Numbered from the stretch's first letter, positions 7,129 through 13,984 are shown. The stretch: DNA of 14,803 nt from Flavobacteriales bacterium UBA5871 (GCA_002432085.1 DJFN01000246.1:1-14803), one strand, 5' to 3'. Notes: generated from the letters alone by a model not told the origin. Numbers and translations: made by a program.

Positions 7129-8049
7129 CTATTCTTCCGACATCTGTATCAGACGAACGACTGCGTTAGCGGGAATAAGTGCCGATTTCTGAATGATCAG
7201 CTGTCCGTGCTCGCCCTGCATCCAGTTCACAAAACCGGTATTCAGTCCGCTGCGGCTGCCCTTGTTGATCAGCCAGACTTCCCGTGTGAAAGGGTATTCT
7301 TTCGTGTGAATGTAGGATTGATAAGGCTGGAAGAATGGTCCGTTGGCCGTTTTTCCAACTGCAAGGACTTTCAACCCTTTACGGTACTCCACTACTGCCT
7401 GGTCGTCTTCATCGCTGATCCAGTTTACGCCGATGATACCAAGTGCACTCGGATGCTCCTTCACGTACTTTATAACATCTAAATTCGATTTTACCGCAAA
7501 TACGTTTGCAGGTAGCGATCCTTTTCCACTAAGTGTGTGGAGGTATTGGAAATTTGCCGAGTTAACATTGTCGAAAACCACATTGATCGGCAACCCGTTT
7601 TTCCAGGTGGTGATCTCGCCTTTGAGAATTTGCTTCAATTGTTCGACTGTCAGTACGGAGTCGGAATTATCCGGATGAACGAGCAGTGTCACTGCGTCGT
7701 AGGCAATTTTGGTGCTGCGCACTTCGATATTGGCCTTTTTAAGATTGGCTTTTTCCTGTTTGTTCAGGTCGCGTGCGATGCAGATGGTATTGGTCTTTTT
7801 TTCAAATATGGCCCGAATAGCTTCTTCCTGCGTGCAATATTCCGGAACGATATTGGCCTTCGGGAACTGGCTCTCGAACGTATAGATGCTCGTTTCGAAG
7901 AGCGGTTTGTAGGATTCTTCGAGGTAAAGCGTTTGCTTGCCGCGGCCATGTGCGTCTTCCTGGTAGGCGAGCGGATTTTCACAGCATACGATCGTGAGCA
8001 GCAGCATGAGCGCCGGAGCGATCAGGAAAATGGCTTTAATCTTTTTCAT
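7129..8049 (-). CDS. PstS-like periplasmic substrate-binding protein, probable lipoprotein
   Basis: A 306-residue protein related to phosphate-binding PstS-type proteins (PBP-like type II fold). Features are the QTLYLEESYKPLFETSIYTF opening, the ICIARDLNKQE segment (a counterpart of the 'aRpl..eE' region), AYDAVTLLVHPDNSDSVLTV followed by EQLKQILKGEITTWK, a classic phosphate-binding-protein motif, and late HPSALGIIGVNWISDEDD and KEYPFTREVWLINKG. The N-terminus is hydrophobic and ends LLTIVCCEN, so Cys22 or Cys23 may be lipidated. The start is the ATG at 8049 (MKKIKAIF); an in-frame upstream start at 8100 is rejected because it lies in the preceding gene and spoils the signal. No ABC permease or ATPase is adjacent, so classical phosphate uptake is doubtful. 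Co-location with exbB-exbD-tonB is, from memory, common in flavobacteria. Ligand unknown. Confidence 0.86.
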   Translation of the reverse strand: MKKIKAIFLIAPALMLLLTIVCCENPLAYQEDAHGRGKQTLYLEESYKPLFETSIYTFESQFPKANIVPEYCTQEEAIRAIFEKKTNTICIARDLNKQEKANLKKANIEVRSTKIAYDAVTLLVHPDNSDSVLTVEQLKQILKGEITTWKNGLPINVVFDNVNSANFQYLHTLSGKGSLPANVFAVKSNLDVIKYVKEHPSALGIIGVNWISDEDDQAVVEYRKGLKVLAVGKTANGPFFQPYQSYIHTKEYPFTREVWLINKGSRSGLNTGFVNWMQGEHGQLIIQKSALIPANAVVRLIQMSEE

Positions 8050-8245
8050 GGCGGGAAGCTTTAAAGTCTTTGTAAAGGCGAAAGCCGCGGTAGGCGGCAT
8101 ATATCAACAGGATGACAACGAATATGGTTCGCTTGGTGCCCACCATCTGTGGCTTCAGGATATCAGTGGTTAGCAGGAACCAGCTGAAGATGAGGCAAAC
8201 CACGATAATGAATGCACTAAAAACGGTATTGATGTTTCCGAACAT
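8036..8245 (-). CDS. Small two-TM membrane protein between tonB and the PstS-like gene
   Basis: A 69-residue protein with two hydrophobic helices (about 8-26 and 39-54) separated by a short polar loop (LLTTDILKPQMVGTKR) and a basic C-terminal tail with the motif YAAYRGFRLYKDFKASRHEK. The positive tail suggests that both termini are cytoplasmic. It overlaps the start of the PstS-like gene by 14 bp in another frame, and it is the first gene after the internal terminator. I recall similar small proteins with an [I/L]-x-Y-x-x-[Y/F]-R motif near flavobacterial Ton clusters, but not a function. Gene reality is supported by the overlap, the coherent topology and the absence of any competing ORF. Confidence 0.75.
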   Translation of the reverse strand: MFGNINTVFSAFIIVVCLIFSWFLLTTDILKPQMVGTKRTIFVVILLIYAAYRGFRLYKDFKASRHEKD

Positions 8246-8260
8246 GGTAATATTACTGGT

Positions 8261-8296
8261 AAAAAAATCCCCGATAGCTGGGGCTTCGGGGATTTT
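8261..8296 (-). terminator. Internal rho-independent terminator or attenuator between tonB and the downstream genes
   Basis: Arms 8286-8296 and 8264-8274 pair perfectly over 11 bp (minus strand AAAATCCCCGA / TCGGGGATTTT) around an 11-nt loop, and the minus strand continues into seven T (8267-8261). It lies in the 74-bp gap after the tonB stop (8320) and 16 bp before the start of the small membrane-protein gene. It would end the exbB-exbD-exbD-tonB transcript, with the downstream genes expressed by read-through or by a separate promoter. Confidence 0.88.
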
Positions 8297-8304
8297 GATC
8301 TGTA

Positions 8305-8335
8305 TAAAGATATGCTTTTTTACTGTAGCTTGAAA
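8305..8335 (-). promoter_or_regulatory. Weak candidate promoter immediately upstream of the internal terminator
   Basis: The minus strand has TATCTTTA (8312-8305), seven of eight bases of the TAnnTTTG form allowing for n (the final G is A), with TTTC (8335-8332) 19 bp upstream in the place of a TTTG -33 element. Transcription would start near 8299, so the leader would consist almost entirely of the terminator hairpin. A chance match is quite possible in this AT-rich stretch. Confidence 0.3.
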
Positions 8336-9186
8336 GTAATCGGAAGGTTGTAATAGCTGTCTACAGCCTTACCACCGTTTTTACCAGGCGCCCATTTCGG
8401 CATTTTCTTCACTACGCGCACAGCTTCCTTGTCACATTCAGGGCAATCCGGAATACCACGGGTAACTGATACGCGGGAGATTTCACCGTTCTTATCGACA
8501 ACGAAACGCAGGTATACTTTTCCTTCGATCTCTTCCTCAACAGCTACCTGAGGGTACGACAAGTTGTCACCCAGGAACTTTCTCAGAGCAGCCATTCCGC
8601 CAGGGAATTCTGCTTTCTCGTCTACGATCGTTGCAGGCTCGTCGTTCACCGGTTTCACGTCGATCACAGGATTCGGGTTTGTTGGAACAACATCACCGAA
8701 ATCACCGCCACCATCGTTGGTGGTTGTTGAAACGGTCGTTTGCTCGGTTTCGTCTACTGTAACAGGGTCTTCCACGTTCGCATCATCGGTAACAACTGGT
8801 GGAAGGAACTGAATCGTCTTTTGCATTTCCGGGATTTCAGGCTCCGGTGGTGGCGGTGGAACTTCTTCCTCCTCAACCGGCGGAGCAGCTACCGCAAACG
8901 TTGAATCGTCAACCGGGGGCGGTGGAACCACTTCTTCCGGGATAGCCTGGATGATTTTGTAAACACCGTACGCAGCACCGATACCACCGATCACGCACAG
9001 CATGATAATGAGCAGCCAGGTGTTGTAGCTTTTGCGGATCGCATAAGCTCCGTACTCGCGGTTGCGGTGTTCGAACACCATTTCGTTTCGCTCATGCGAT
9101 GTCACCTGTGCCCAATTGCGGGAAGCGAAGTGATCGTAGAGGGAAATCCCGAATACAACCACAATGATTGCCAGAATGATTTCCAT
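8320..9186 (-). CDS. tonB: TonB energy transducer, membrane-anchored
   Basis: Transmits proton-motive force from ExbB/ExbD to outer-membrane TonB-dependent receptors. The 288 residues show an N-terminal hydrophobic segment (2-17), a basic loop with the Bacteroidota TonB motif RNREYGAYAIRKSY (41-54), a main membrane helix (57-76), a Pro/Glu-rich spacer (PPPP at 88-91; VPPPPPEPEIPE at 109-120), a Thr/Gly-rich linker and a C-terminal TonB domain (about 186-288) with FPGG (194-197), YP (211-212), IEGKVYLRFVVDKNG, C249/C251 region (CPEC 248-251), MPKWAPGKNGGK and YYNLPITFKLQ. The extra first helix is unusual: the basic loop predicts both ends outside the cytoplasm. It starts 2 bp after the second exbD and ends before an internal terminator. 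Confidence 0.93.
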   Translation of the reverse strand: MEIILAIIVVVFGISLYDHFASRNWAQVTSHERNEMVFEHRNREYGAYAIRKSYNTWLLIIMLCVIGGIGAAYGVYKIIQAIPEEVVPPPPVDDSTFAVAAPPVEEEEVPPPPPEPEIPEMQKTIQFLPPVVTDDANVEDPVTVDETEQTTVSTTTNDGGGDFGDVVPTNPNPVIDVKPVNDEPATIVDEKAEFPGGMAALRKFLGDNLSYPQVAVEEEIEGKVYLRFVVDKNGEISRVSVTRGIPDCPECDKEAVRVVKKMPKWAPGKNGGKAVDSYYNLPITFKLQ

Positions 9187-9188
9187 AT

Positions 9189-9830
9189 CTATTGAGTTTT
9201 AGCTTTTAAAAGATTATCCTCATCCTGCATGAGATCTACCGGAGCAATTACACCGATGTTGGCGATCTTGAGCTCATCGATCAGGTCAATGAAGTTCTTG
9301 CAGGTCGCTTTTGTATCGGTCTTGATCAGGACTTTCAATGCACGATCGTCTTTTTTCATCGCAATCATCTCCTTCTTGTAGATTGAATCCGGCAAATTGG
9401 TTTTCGCAGCGCGCTCATCCAATTTTGCTTTTTCCTCAATCACATAACGGTTACCGTCAGCCAGGAGCTTACGAACACCGTCAGGACCGAAGTTGGTCTC
9501 AGACAATTGTGTTGGAGGCTCGCCTTTCGGATTGCCGACAGGATAGAACTCTCCTTTGTAGTAAAACAGCTTGTCTTCTGTAACGATGAATGTGATCGCA
9601 TTGAAGATCTTCTGCTCAGGCATCTCTTGATTTGGCTCCGGTTTAGCCGGATAAACAAGACTCATTACTTTCGCTTTGCTGAACGTGGACGTCAATACGA
9701 AGAACGTCAGCAAGAGGAAAGCAAGGTCCACCATCGGCGTCATGTCGATGCGTGTGGACTGTTTTTTGGCGCGTTTTTTACCTCCTTTGTGGCCGCCACC
9801 GCCGCCACCGCCTTCTGCTATTTCTGCCAT
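9189..9830 (-). CDS. exbD: ExbD-family biopolymer transport protein (second copy)
   Basis: Proton-channel partner of ExbB. It has 213 residues: a Gly/Lys-rich cytoplasmic head (GGGGGGGHKGGKKRAKK, 7-23), then RIDMTPMVDLAFLLLTFFVL (27-46), in which D35 corresponds to the proton-carrying aspartate of ExbD (D25 in E. coli), one membrane helix, and a periplasmic domain ending in ALKVLIKTDTKATCKNF and LIDELKIANIGVIAPVDLM, the typical ExbD C-terminal fold. A long insert with charged residues (about 75-155) makes it larger than the roughly 140-residue E. coli ExbD, as is usual in Bacteroidota. It lies 3 bp after the first exbD and 2 bp before tonB, which implies co-translation and a hetero-ExbD pair. 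Confidence 0.92.
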   Translation of the reverse strand: MAEIAEGGGGGGGHKGGKKRAKKQSTRIDMTPMVDLAFLLLTFFVLTSTFSKAKVMSLVYPAKPEPNQEMPEQKIFNAITFIVTEDKLFYYKGEFYPVGNPKGEPPTQLSETNFGPDGVRKLLADGNRYVIEEKAKLDERAAKTNLPDSIYKKEMIAMKKDDRALKVLIKTDTKATCKNFIDLIDELKIANIGVIAPVDLMQDEDNLLKAKTQ

Positions 9831-9833
9831 GGC

Positions 9834-10541
9834 TTATTCCTCTTTTTTCTCACTTGATGCACTACCGTTCGGATTACCCTCCAGGTTGGTCACAAAGTTC
9901 AGGTTATTCAAATTCAGATCCCGGAAGATATCGATGACGTTCTTCGCGTACACATAAAGGGCTTTGCTGTCCACTTTCAGAATGAATTTCGGCTTGAAAT
10001 CGTCTGCAATGGCATTCGGGTCTTTCGTCAATGCTTCTTCGTACTGATCTTTACCGTACTTCATCGCCAGGGAGTTACCCAGGCTGATCCAGTCACGCAA
10101 TTCATTTGCTCTGGCAGTATCCGCCGGAATCCCGACAAAACCAGGTACTTCTACCTGACGCTTACGCTCTTCCGTTGTCATGTCCAGGTATTTCGGCATA
10201 TCTGCCATACGGCAGCCGAAGCTGGTCATTTTGAGGAAGTTTTCTGCTTGTTCTTCAGTGAACTTTACATTGTATTTGTCACCCATAGCAGCGAGCAGAT
10301 CGCGTCGCGTGTCAGCACCTGTGATGTTGAAGAACACGTGGCCTTTCTCGCCTACAGTTACCATGATCACGTTCTTAGGAATGATCGTTTCACTGATACT
10401 AGAAGGAGTGTCGACCTGTACAGGCTCGGTTTCGCGGAAGTTTGCCGAAAGCATAAAGAAAGTTACCAGCAGGAAGGCAAGGTCCACCATCGGCGTCATG
10501 TCGATGGAGGGTGCACTTCGGGGCATTTTTATTTTAGGCAT
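9834..10541 (-). CDS. exbD: ExbD-family biopolymer transport protein (first copy)
   Basis: Proton-channel partner of ExbB, 235 residues. The short cytoplasmic head MPKIKMPRSAPS leads into IDMTPMVDLAFLLVTFFML (13-31), with the essential Asp at D20 inside the single membrane helix. The large periplasmic part contains VIMVTVGEKGHVFFNI, a charged insert with FLKMTSFGCRMADMPKYL, then FKPKFILKVDSKALYVYAKNVIDIF, the ExbD C-terminal module, and an acidic tail (SSEKKEE). It diverges strongly from the second copy outside the TM motif, so the two are not a recent duplication and may have distinct positions in the ExbB pentamer. A 49-bp gap separates it from exbB, with no promoter seen there. Confidence 0.92.
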   Translation of the reverse strand: MPKIKMPRSAPSIDMTPMVDLAFLLVTFFMLSANFRETEPVQVDTPSSISETIIPKNVIMVTVGEKGHVFFNITGADTRRDLLAAMGDKYNVKFTEEQAENFLKMTSFGCRMADMPKYLDMTTEERKRQVEVPGFVGIPADTARANELRDWISLGNSLAMKYGKDQYEEALTKDPNAIADDFKPKFILKVDSKALYVYAKNVIDIFRDLNLNNLNFVTNLEGNPNGSASSEKKEE

Positions 10542-10590
10542 TCCGTTTTGTTATTTGATGAATATTGTATGCTAGTTCCCGTTCGGATGA

Positions 10591-11397
10591 TTACTTCGTA
10601 GAAGCAGAGAAATCCTGAACGATAGTGAAGCTTGCCTCATCAATGCTGTACGTCATCTGGTCGATTTTAGTCGAGAAGAAGTTGTACATGATGATAGCGA
10701 TACAAGATCCGGCAATTCCGAGGAACGTGTTGATCAAGGCCTCGGAGATACCTGTTGCCAGCTGAGCAGTATCCGGAGCACCGGAGCTCATTGCAGCAAA
10801 CGATTTGATCATACCCAATACCGTTCCGACCAGACCAACGAGTGTTGCAATGGAAGCACAGGTAGAGATGACAACCAGGTTTTTAGACAGCATAGGCAGC
10901 TCGAGCGCAGTAGCTTCTTCCAGCTCCTTTTTCATAGCTTCTACTTTTTGCTCTTTGTCCATAGCAGAGTCGTTTTTCAGGTGGTCGTATTTCACCAGAC
11001 CAGCTTTTACAACGTTTGCCAGGGAACCTTGCTGACGGTCGCACTCAGCTGTAGCAGACTCGAGGTCTTTGCTTTCCAGGTACGATTTGATTTTCGCAAC
11101 AAATGTGTTTATACTTCCTTTTCCTTTTGCTTTAGAAAGAGTTACGAAACGCTCTACAGAGAAAAGAATGATAATAATGTTAATCGCTATCAGGATAGGT
11201 ACGATGAACCCTCCTTTGTAAACAATCCCCATCAGATTACCTTCAAGTGGCTCTTTCGTTGGATCGTTTTCTACGAAGTTCGACGGATCACCGAAGATGA
11301 ACTTGTAGACAATAATACCGATTACCAAAGCTATAACGATAGCGATTGAGGAAATCAAAGATGAAAAACCCCCAGATGTTTTTTGATTGTTACTCAT
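10591..11397 (-). CDS. exbB: ExbB/TolQ/MotA-family proton channel protein
   Basis: Inner-membrane motor subunit of the Ton complex, 268 residues. Membrane helices are visible at about 13-33 (an extra N-terminal helix), 62-82, 173-198 and 213-240. The MotA/TolQ/ExbB core is shown by STCASIATLVGLVGTVLGMI (178-197) and LATGISEALINTFLGIAGSC (213-232), the two channel-lining helices with their conserved Thr and Gly residues. The cytoplasmic loop (about 85-170) is charged and helical (VKYDHLKNDSAMDKEQKVEA). It is the first gene of the locus behind a candidate promoter, and context (two exbD and tonB directly after) favours ExbB over TolQ or MotA. Confidence 0.93.
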   Translation of the reverse strand: MSNNQKTSGGFSSLISSIAIVIALVIGIIVYKFIFGDPSNFVENDPTKEPLEGNLMGIVYKGGFIVPILIAINIIIILFSVERFVTLSKAKGKGSINTFVAKIKSYLESKDLESATAECDRQQGSLANVVKAGLVKYDHLKNDSAMDKEQKVEAMKKELEEATALELPMLSKNLVVISTCASIATLVGLVGTVLGMIKSFAAMSSGAPDTAQLATGISEALINTFLGIAGSCIAIIMYNFFSTKIDQMTYSIDEASFTIVQDFSASTK

Positions 11398-11433
11398 AAC
11401 TTAGTCTTTAACTTACTTTACTTGTTTAGGCAC

Positions 11434-11441
11434 CAAACATA
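11434..11441 (-). promoter_or_regulatory. Candidate promoter, -7 box, of the exbB-exbD-exbD-tonB operon
   Basis: The minus strand reads TATGTTTG, an exact TAnnTTTG match, 36 bp before the exbB ATG. A T-rich CTTTT element about 20 bp further upstream could stand in for the -33 element. The predicted 5' leader is about 30 nt. Confidence 0.55.
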
Positions 11442-11583
11442 GTAAAAAGGTTTTAATAATGAAAAGTATACCGCTTTGAAAACGGCCACTTTTTAGTGAA
11501 GTATCCTGTTTTCCAATTGAACATTTGACTTTGGCTAGCGAATGAGAAAACAGAATCGGAAAATCTGAATTGTTTTGCCATAT

Positions 11584-11623
11584 AGCTGAAAATGAGAAGA
11601 TTTTAAAAATAACATTTTCAGCT
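11584..11623. repeat. Perfect 11-bp inverted repeat (hairpin) in the exbB-paaZ gap
   Basis: agctgaaaatg (11584-11594) and cattttcagct (11613-11623) are exact reverse complements around an 18-nt AT-rich spacer. On the plus strand CGTTTTT follows, resembling a weak terminator, yet neither flanking gene ends here. It could end an unannotated small RNA or be a protein-binding site. Confidence 0.5.
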
Positions 11624-11720
11624 CGTTTTTCACACTATTTATACGCCTTCAGCCCAATGTTACGGTTTTATTAATTCTCACACCGAAGACCGGTACACTA
11701 CTCAATTGATTTAGTTCGTG

Positions 11721-11755
11721 GACTTCAGGACATAAAGACTTCAGGACATCAAGAC
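11721..11755. repeat. Two tandem copies of a 16-bp unit
   Basis: gacttcaggacataaa (11721-11736) is followed directly by gacttcaggacatcaa (11737-11752), one mismatch, and then gac, the start of a third copy. Non-coding; about 120 bp upstream of paaZ. Confidence 0.7.
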
Positions 11756-11770
11756 GGAAGACCAAGCCAT

Positions 11771-11842
11771 CACTCGCAACTCATCAACTCCGTAACTCAC
11801 CAACTCACTAACTCATCAACTCGCAACTTCCAACTTCTAACT
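11771..11842. repeat. Degenerate short tandem array of an 'aactc' unit
   Basis: About nine units of 7-9 bp built on (g/c/t)aact(c/t) with variable ends, for example gcaactcat, caactcc, gtaactcac, caactcac, taactcat, gcaacttc and caacttc. The array is strongly purine/pyrimidine biased in register and runs directly into the paaZ -7 box. It is non-coding. Confidence 0.75.
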
Positions 11843-11849
11843 ATCTTTG
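11842..11849 (+). promoter_or_regulatory. Candidate promoter, -7 box, of paaZ
   Basis: TATCTTTG, an exact TAnnTTTG match, 26 bp before the paaZ ATG, at the end of the repeat array. No TTTG lies at the -33 position; that site is occupied by the array. Confidence 0.55.
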
Positions 11850-11875
11850 CTGACTTACACGAGAATAACAACACT

Positions 11876-13927
11876 ATGATAAAGGTCAGAAATTACGTGC
11901 TCGGACAATGGATAGCCGGCGACGGCGTTGAAACGAATCTCTACAATGCGCTCACAGGCGACAAGATCGGGGAAACCTCATCGCAAGGACTGGATTACCA
12001 GGCTGTATTACAGTACGGTCGCGAGCATGGAGGCAAAGCGCTTCGTAAAATGACATTCCAGGAGCGCGGTCGCATGCTGAAAGCGCTGGCACTGCACCTG
12101 ATGGAGCGCAAGAACCGCTATTACGAAGTGAGCGCCTGGACGGGAGCAACGAAAGTCGATTCGTGGATCGATATCGAAGGCGGAATCGGCAACCTGTTTG
12201 CCAATGCGTCGCTACGTCGTCAGTTTCCGGACCTGCCTTATTATGTAGACGGCACGGCTGCTCCGCTTTCCAAAGGCGGCAGCTTTATCGGTCACCACAT
12301 CATGGTTCCGAAACAGGGCGTTGCGGTACACATTAACGCCTTCAACTTCCCGATCTGGGGAATGCTCGAGAAAATCGCCGTGAACCTCATGGCAGGCGTG
12401 CCGGCGGTAGTGAAGCCGTCCGAGTTTACCTGCTTCCTGACCGAAGTTATGGTAAAAGACATCATTGAATCGAAAATTTTGCCGGAAGGGGCTTTGCAGC
12501 TCATCTGCGGTCTGGGTCGCGGGATTCTTGATCACGTTGACATGGAAGACGTGGTGACGTTCACCGGTAGCGCTTCTACCGGGAAAATGCTGAAAGCTTT
12601 ACCGCAGTTCGCAGAGCGCAGCGTGCCGTTCAACCTCGAAGCAGATTCCCTGAACGCAACCGTATTGGGCAAGCATGCCACGCCGGGAACGGAAGAATTC
12701 GACCTGTTCGTAAAAGAAACGGTGAAGGAAATTACGGTGAAGACCGGTCAGAAATGTACGGCCGTTCGTCGTATCCTCGTTCCGGATAACCTCGTAGACG
12801 ACGTTCAGAAAGCGATTGCTGCGCGATTGCAGACGACCAAGATCGGCGATCCGTCTATCGAAGGCGTTCGCATGGGAGCGATGGCTACACGTACGCAAGT
12901 TGACCGCGTTCGCGAGAATGTAAGGCGTTTGTCTGCCACGCAGCAGATGGTCTACGGAAACATGGATTCCGTGGATGTGATTGGTGGCGATGCCGAAAAA
13001 GGAGCGTTCTTCTCACCGATTCTGTTTGTCAACAACGATCCGTTCCGCAATACGGATGTACACGATATCGAAGCGTTCGGACCGGTAGCGACGGTGATGC
13101 CATACAAAACCATGGACGACGCGATCGAGCTGTCGCGCATGGGCAAAGGCTCGCTCGTTTCATCGATCGTAACGCCGGATAACCAGGAAGCTGCTGAATA
13201 TGTAATTGGTGCGGCCAGTATGCACGGTCGTATTCTTGTATTGAACAAGGACTGTGCAAAAGAAAGCACGGGACACGGATCTCCAATGCCGCTGCTCACA
13301 CACGGCGGGCCGGGAAGAGCCGGTGGTGGTGAAGAAATGGGCGGTAAGCGTGGTGTATTGCATTACATGCAGCGCACGGCAATCCAGGGCCATCCTACAA
13401 CGATCACGGCAATCACGCAGCAATTCCAGGTCGGAGCCGATATGCCGGAAGCCAATCCGCATGTGTTCCGTCAGCATTTTGAAGAAATGAACGTCGGTGA
13501 TACCGTGTTCACACACAAACACACCGTTACCGATGCCGACATCGTGAACTTCGCGAATGTTTCGGGCGACAACTTCTACGCGCACATGGACGCGACTTCG
13601 CTGGAAGGAACGATCTTCGAGCGTCGCGTGGCCCACGGCTACTTCGTGTTGTCGAAAGCAGCCGGTTTGTTCGTGGATCCGAAGAAAGGTCCGGTACTGC
13701 TCAATTATGGTATCGATGAAGCCCGTTTCACCAAGCCGGTTTATCCGGGAGCCACGCTTGGCGTACGCTTTACAGTGAAGGAGAAGATCGATCAGGAAAA
13801 ACGCAGTGAAGACGACATCGCTAAAGGAATCGTGAAGTTCCTCGTAGATGTATACGATGAAACAGGCGAGACCGTGGCACTTGCAACGATCTTAACGATG
13901 GTGCGCAAGCTCGATCAATCGAAATAA
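11876..13927 (+). CDS. paaZ: Bifunctional oxepin-CoA hydrolase / 3-oxo-5,6-dehydrosuberyl-CoA semialdehyde dehydrogenase
   Basis: Opens the oxepin-CoA ring in aerobic phenylacetate degradation (hydrolase domain) and oxidises the resulting aldehyde to 3-oxo-5,6-dehydrosuberyl-CoA (dehydrogenase domain) in the cytosol. At 683 residues it has the length of E. coli PaaZ. The N-terminal ALDH domain (about 1-510) shows INAFNFP (N157), VVKPSE (K180), FTGSASTG (229-236), the general base E255 in NLEADS and the nucleophile C294 in TGQKCTAVRR. The C-terminal MaoC-like hydratase domain (about 530-680) has SGDNFYAHMD with D565 and H570, matching the catalytic pair known in E. coli PaaZ, then RRVAHGYFVLSKAAGLFVD. 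All four catalytic residues are present, so both activities are expected. It is monocistronic, with its own promoter and terminator; no other paa gene is in the window. Confidence 0.95.
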   Translation: MIKVRNYVLGQWIAGDGVETNLYNALTGDKIGETSSQGLDYQAVLQYGREHGGKALRKMTFQERGRMLKALALHLMERKNRYYEVSAWTGATKVDSWIDIEGGIGNLFANASLRRQFPDLPYYVDGTAAPLSKGGSFIGHHIMVPKQGVAVHINAFNFPIWGMLEKIAVNLMAGVPAVVKPSEFTCFLTEVMVKDIIESKILPEGALQLICGLGRGILDHVDMEDVVTFTGSASTGKMLKALPQFAERSVPFNLEADSLNATVLGKHATPGTEEFDLFVKETVKEITVKTGQKCTAVRRILVPDNLVDDVQKAIAARLQTTKIGDPSIEGVRMGAMATRTQVDRVRENVRRLSATQQMVYGNMDSVDVIGGDAEKGAFFSPILFVNNDPFRNTDVHDIEAFGPVATVMPYKTMDDAIELSRMGKGSLVSSIVTPDNQEAAEYVIGAASMHGRILVLNKDCAKESTGHGSPMPLLTHGGPGRAGGGEEMGGKRGVLHYMQRTAIQGHPTTITAITQQFQVGADMPEANPHVFRQHFEEMNVGDTVFTHKHTVTDADIVNFANVSGDNFYAHMDATSLEGTIFERRVAHGYFVLSKAAGLFVDPKKGPVLLNYGIDEARFTKPVYPGATLGVRFTVKEKIDQEKRSEDDIAKGIVKFLVDVYDETGETVALATILTMVRKLDQSK

Positions 13928-13947
13928 TTCAGAAAAATCAACTGGAG

Positions 13948-13984
13948 CGGGAGTAGAAGGAGATTCTATTCCCGTTTTTGTTTT
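13948..13984 (+). terminator. Rho-independent terminator of paaZ
   Basis: cgggagtagaa (13948-13958) pairs with ttctattcccg (13964-13974), 11 bp with one G-T pair and a 5-nt loop, followed by TTTTTGTTTT. It starts 20 bp after the paaZ stop. Confidence 0.88.

Larger units (their letters stand above)
11398..11875. other. Divergent intergenic region between exbB and paaZ
   Basis: A 478-bp region with no credible ORF. From left to right it holds the exbB promoter (11434-11441), an AT-rich tract, a perfect 11-bp inverted repeat (11584-11623), an unremarkable segment (11640-11720), a 16-bp tandem repeat (11721-11755), a degenerate 'aactc' array (11771-11842) and the paaZ -7 box (11842-11849). Confidence 0.7.

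Noticed and set aside
7129..8100. Longer PstS-like product starting at 8100
   Set aside because: The extra 17 residues (MPPTAAFAFTKTLKLPA) overlap the small TM gene and place polar residues before a clean signal sequence that starts at the ATG at 8049.
11398..11875. CRISPR array in the exbB-paaZ gap
   Set aside because: The repeats are 7-16 bp, degenerate and without unique spacers of constant length.
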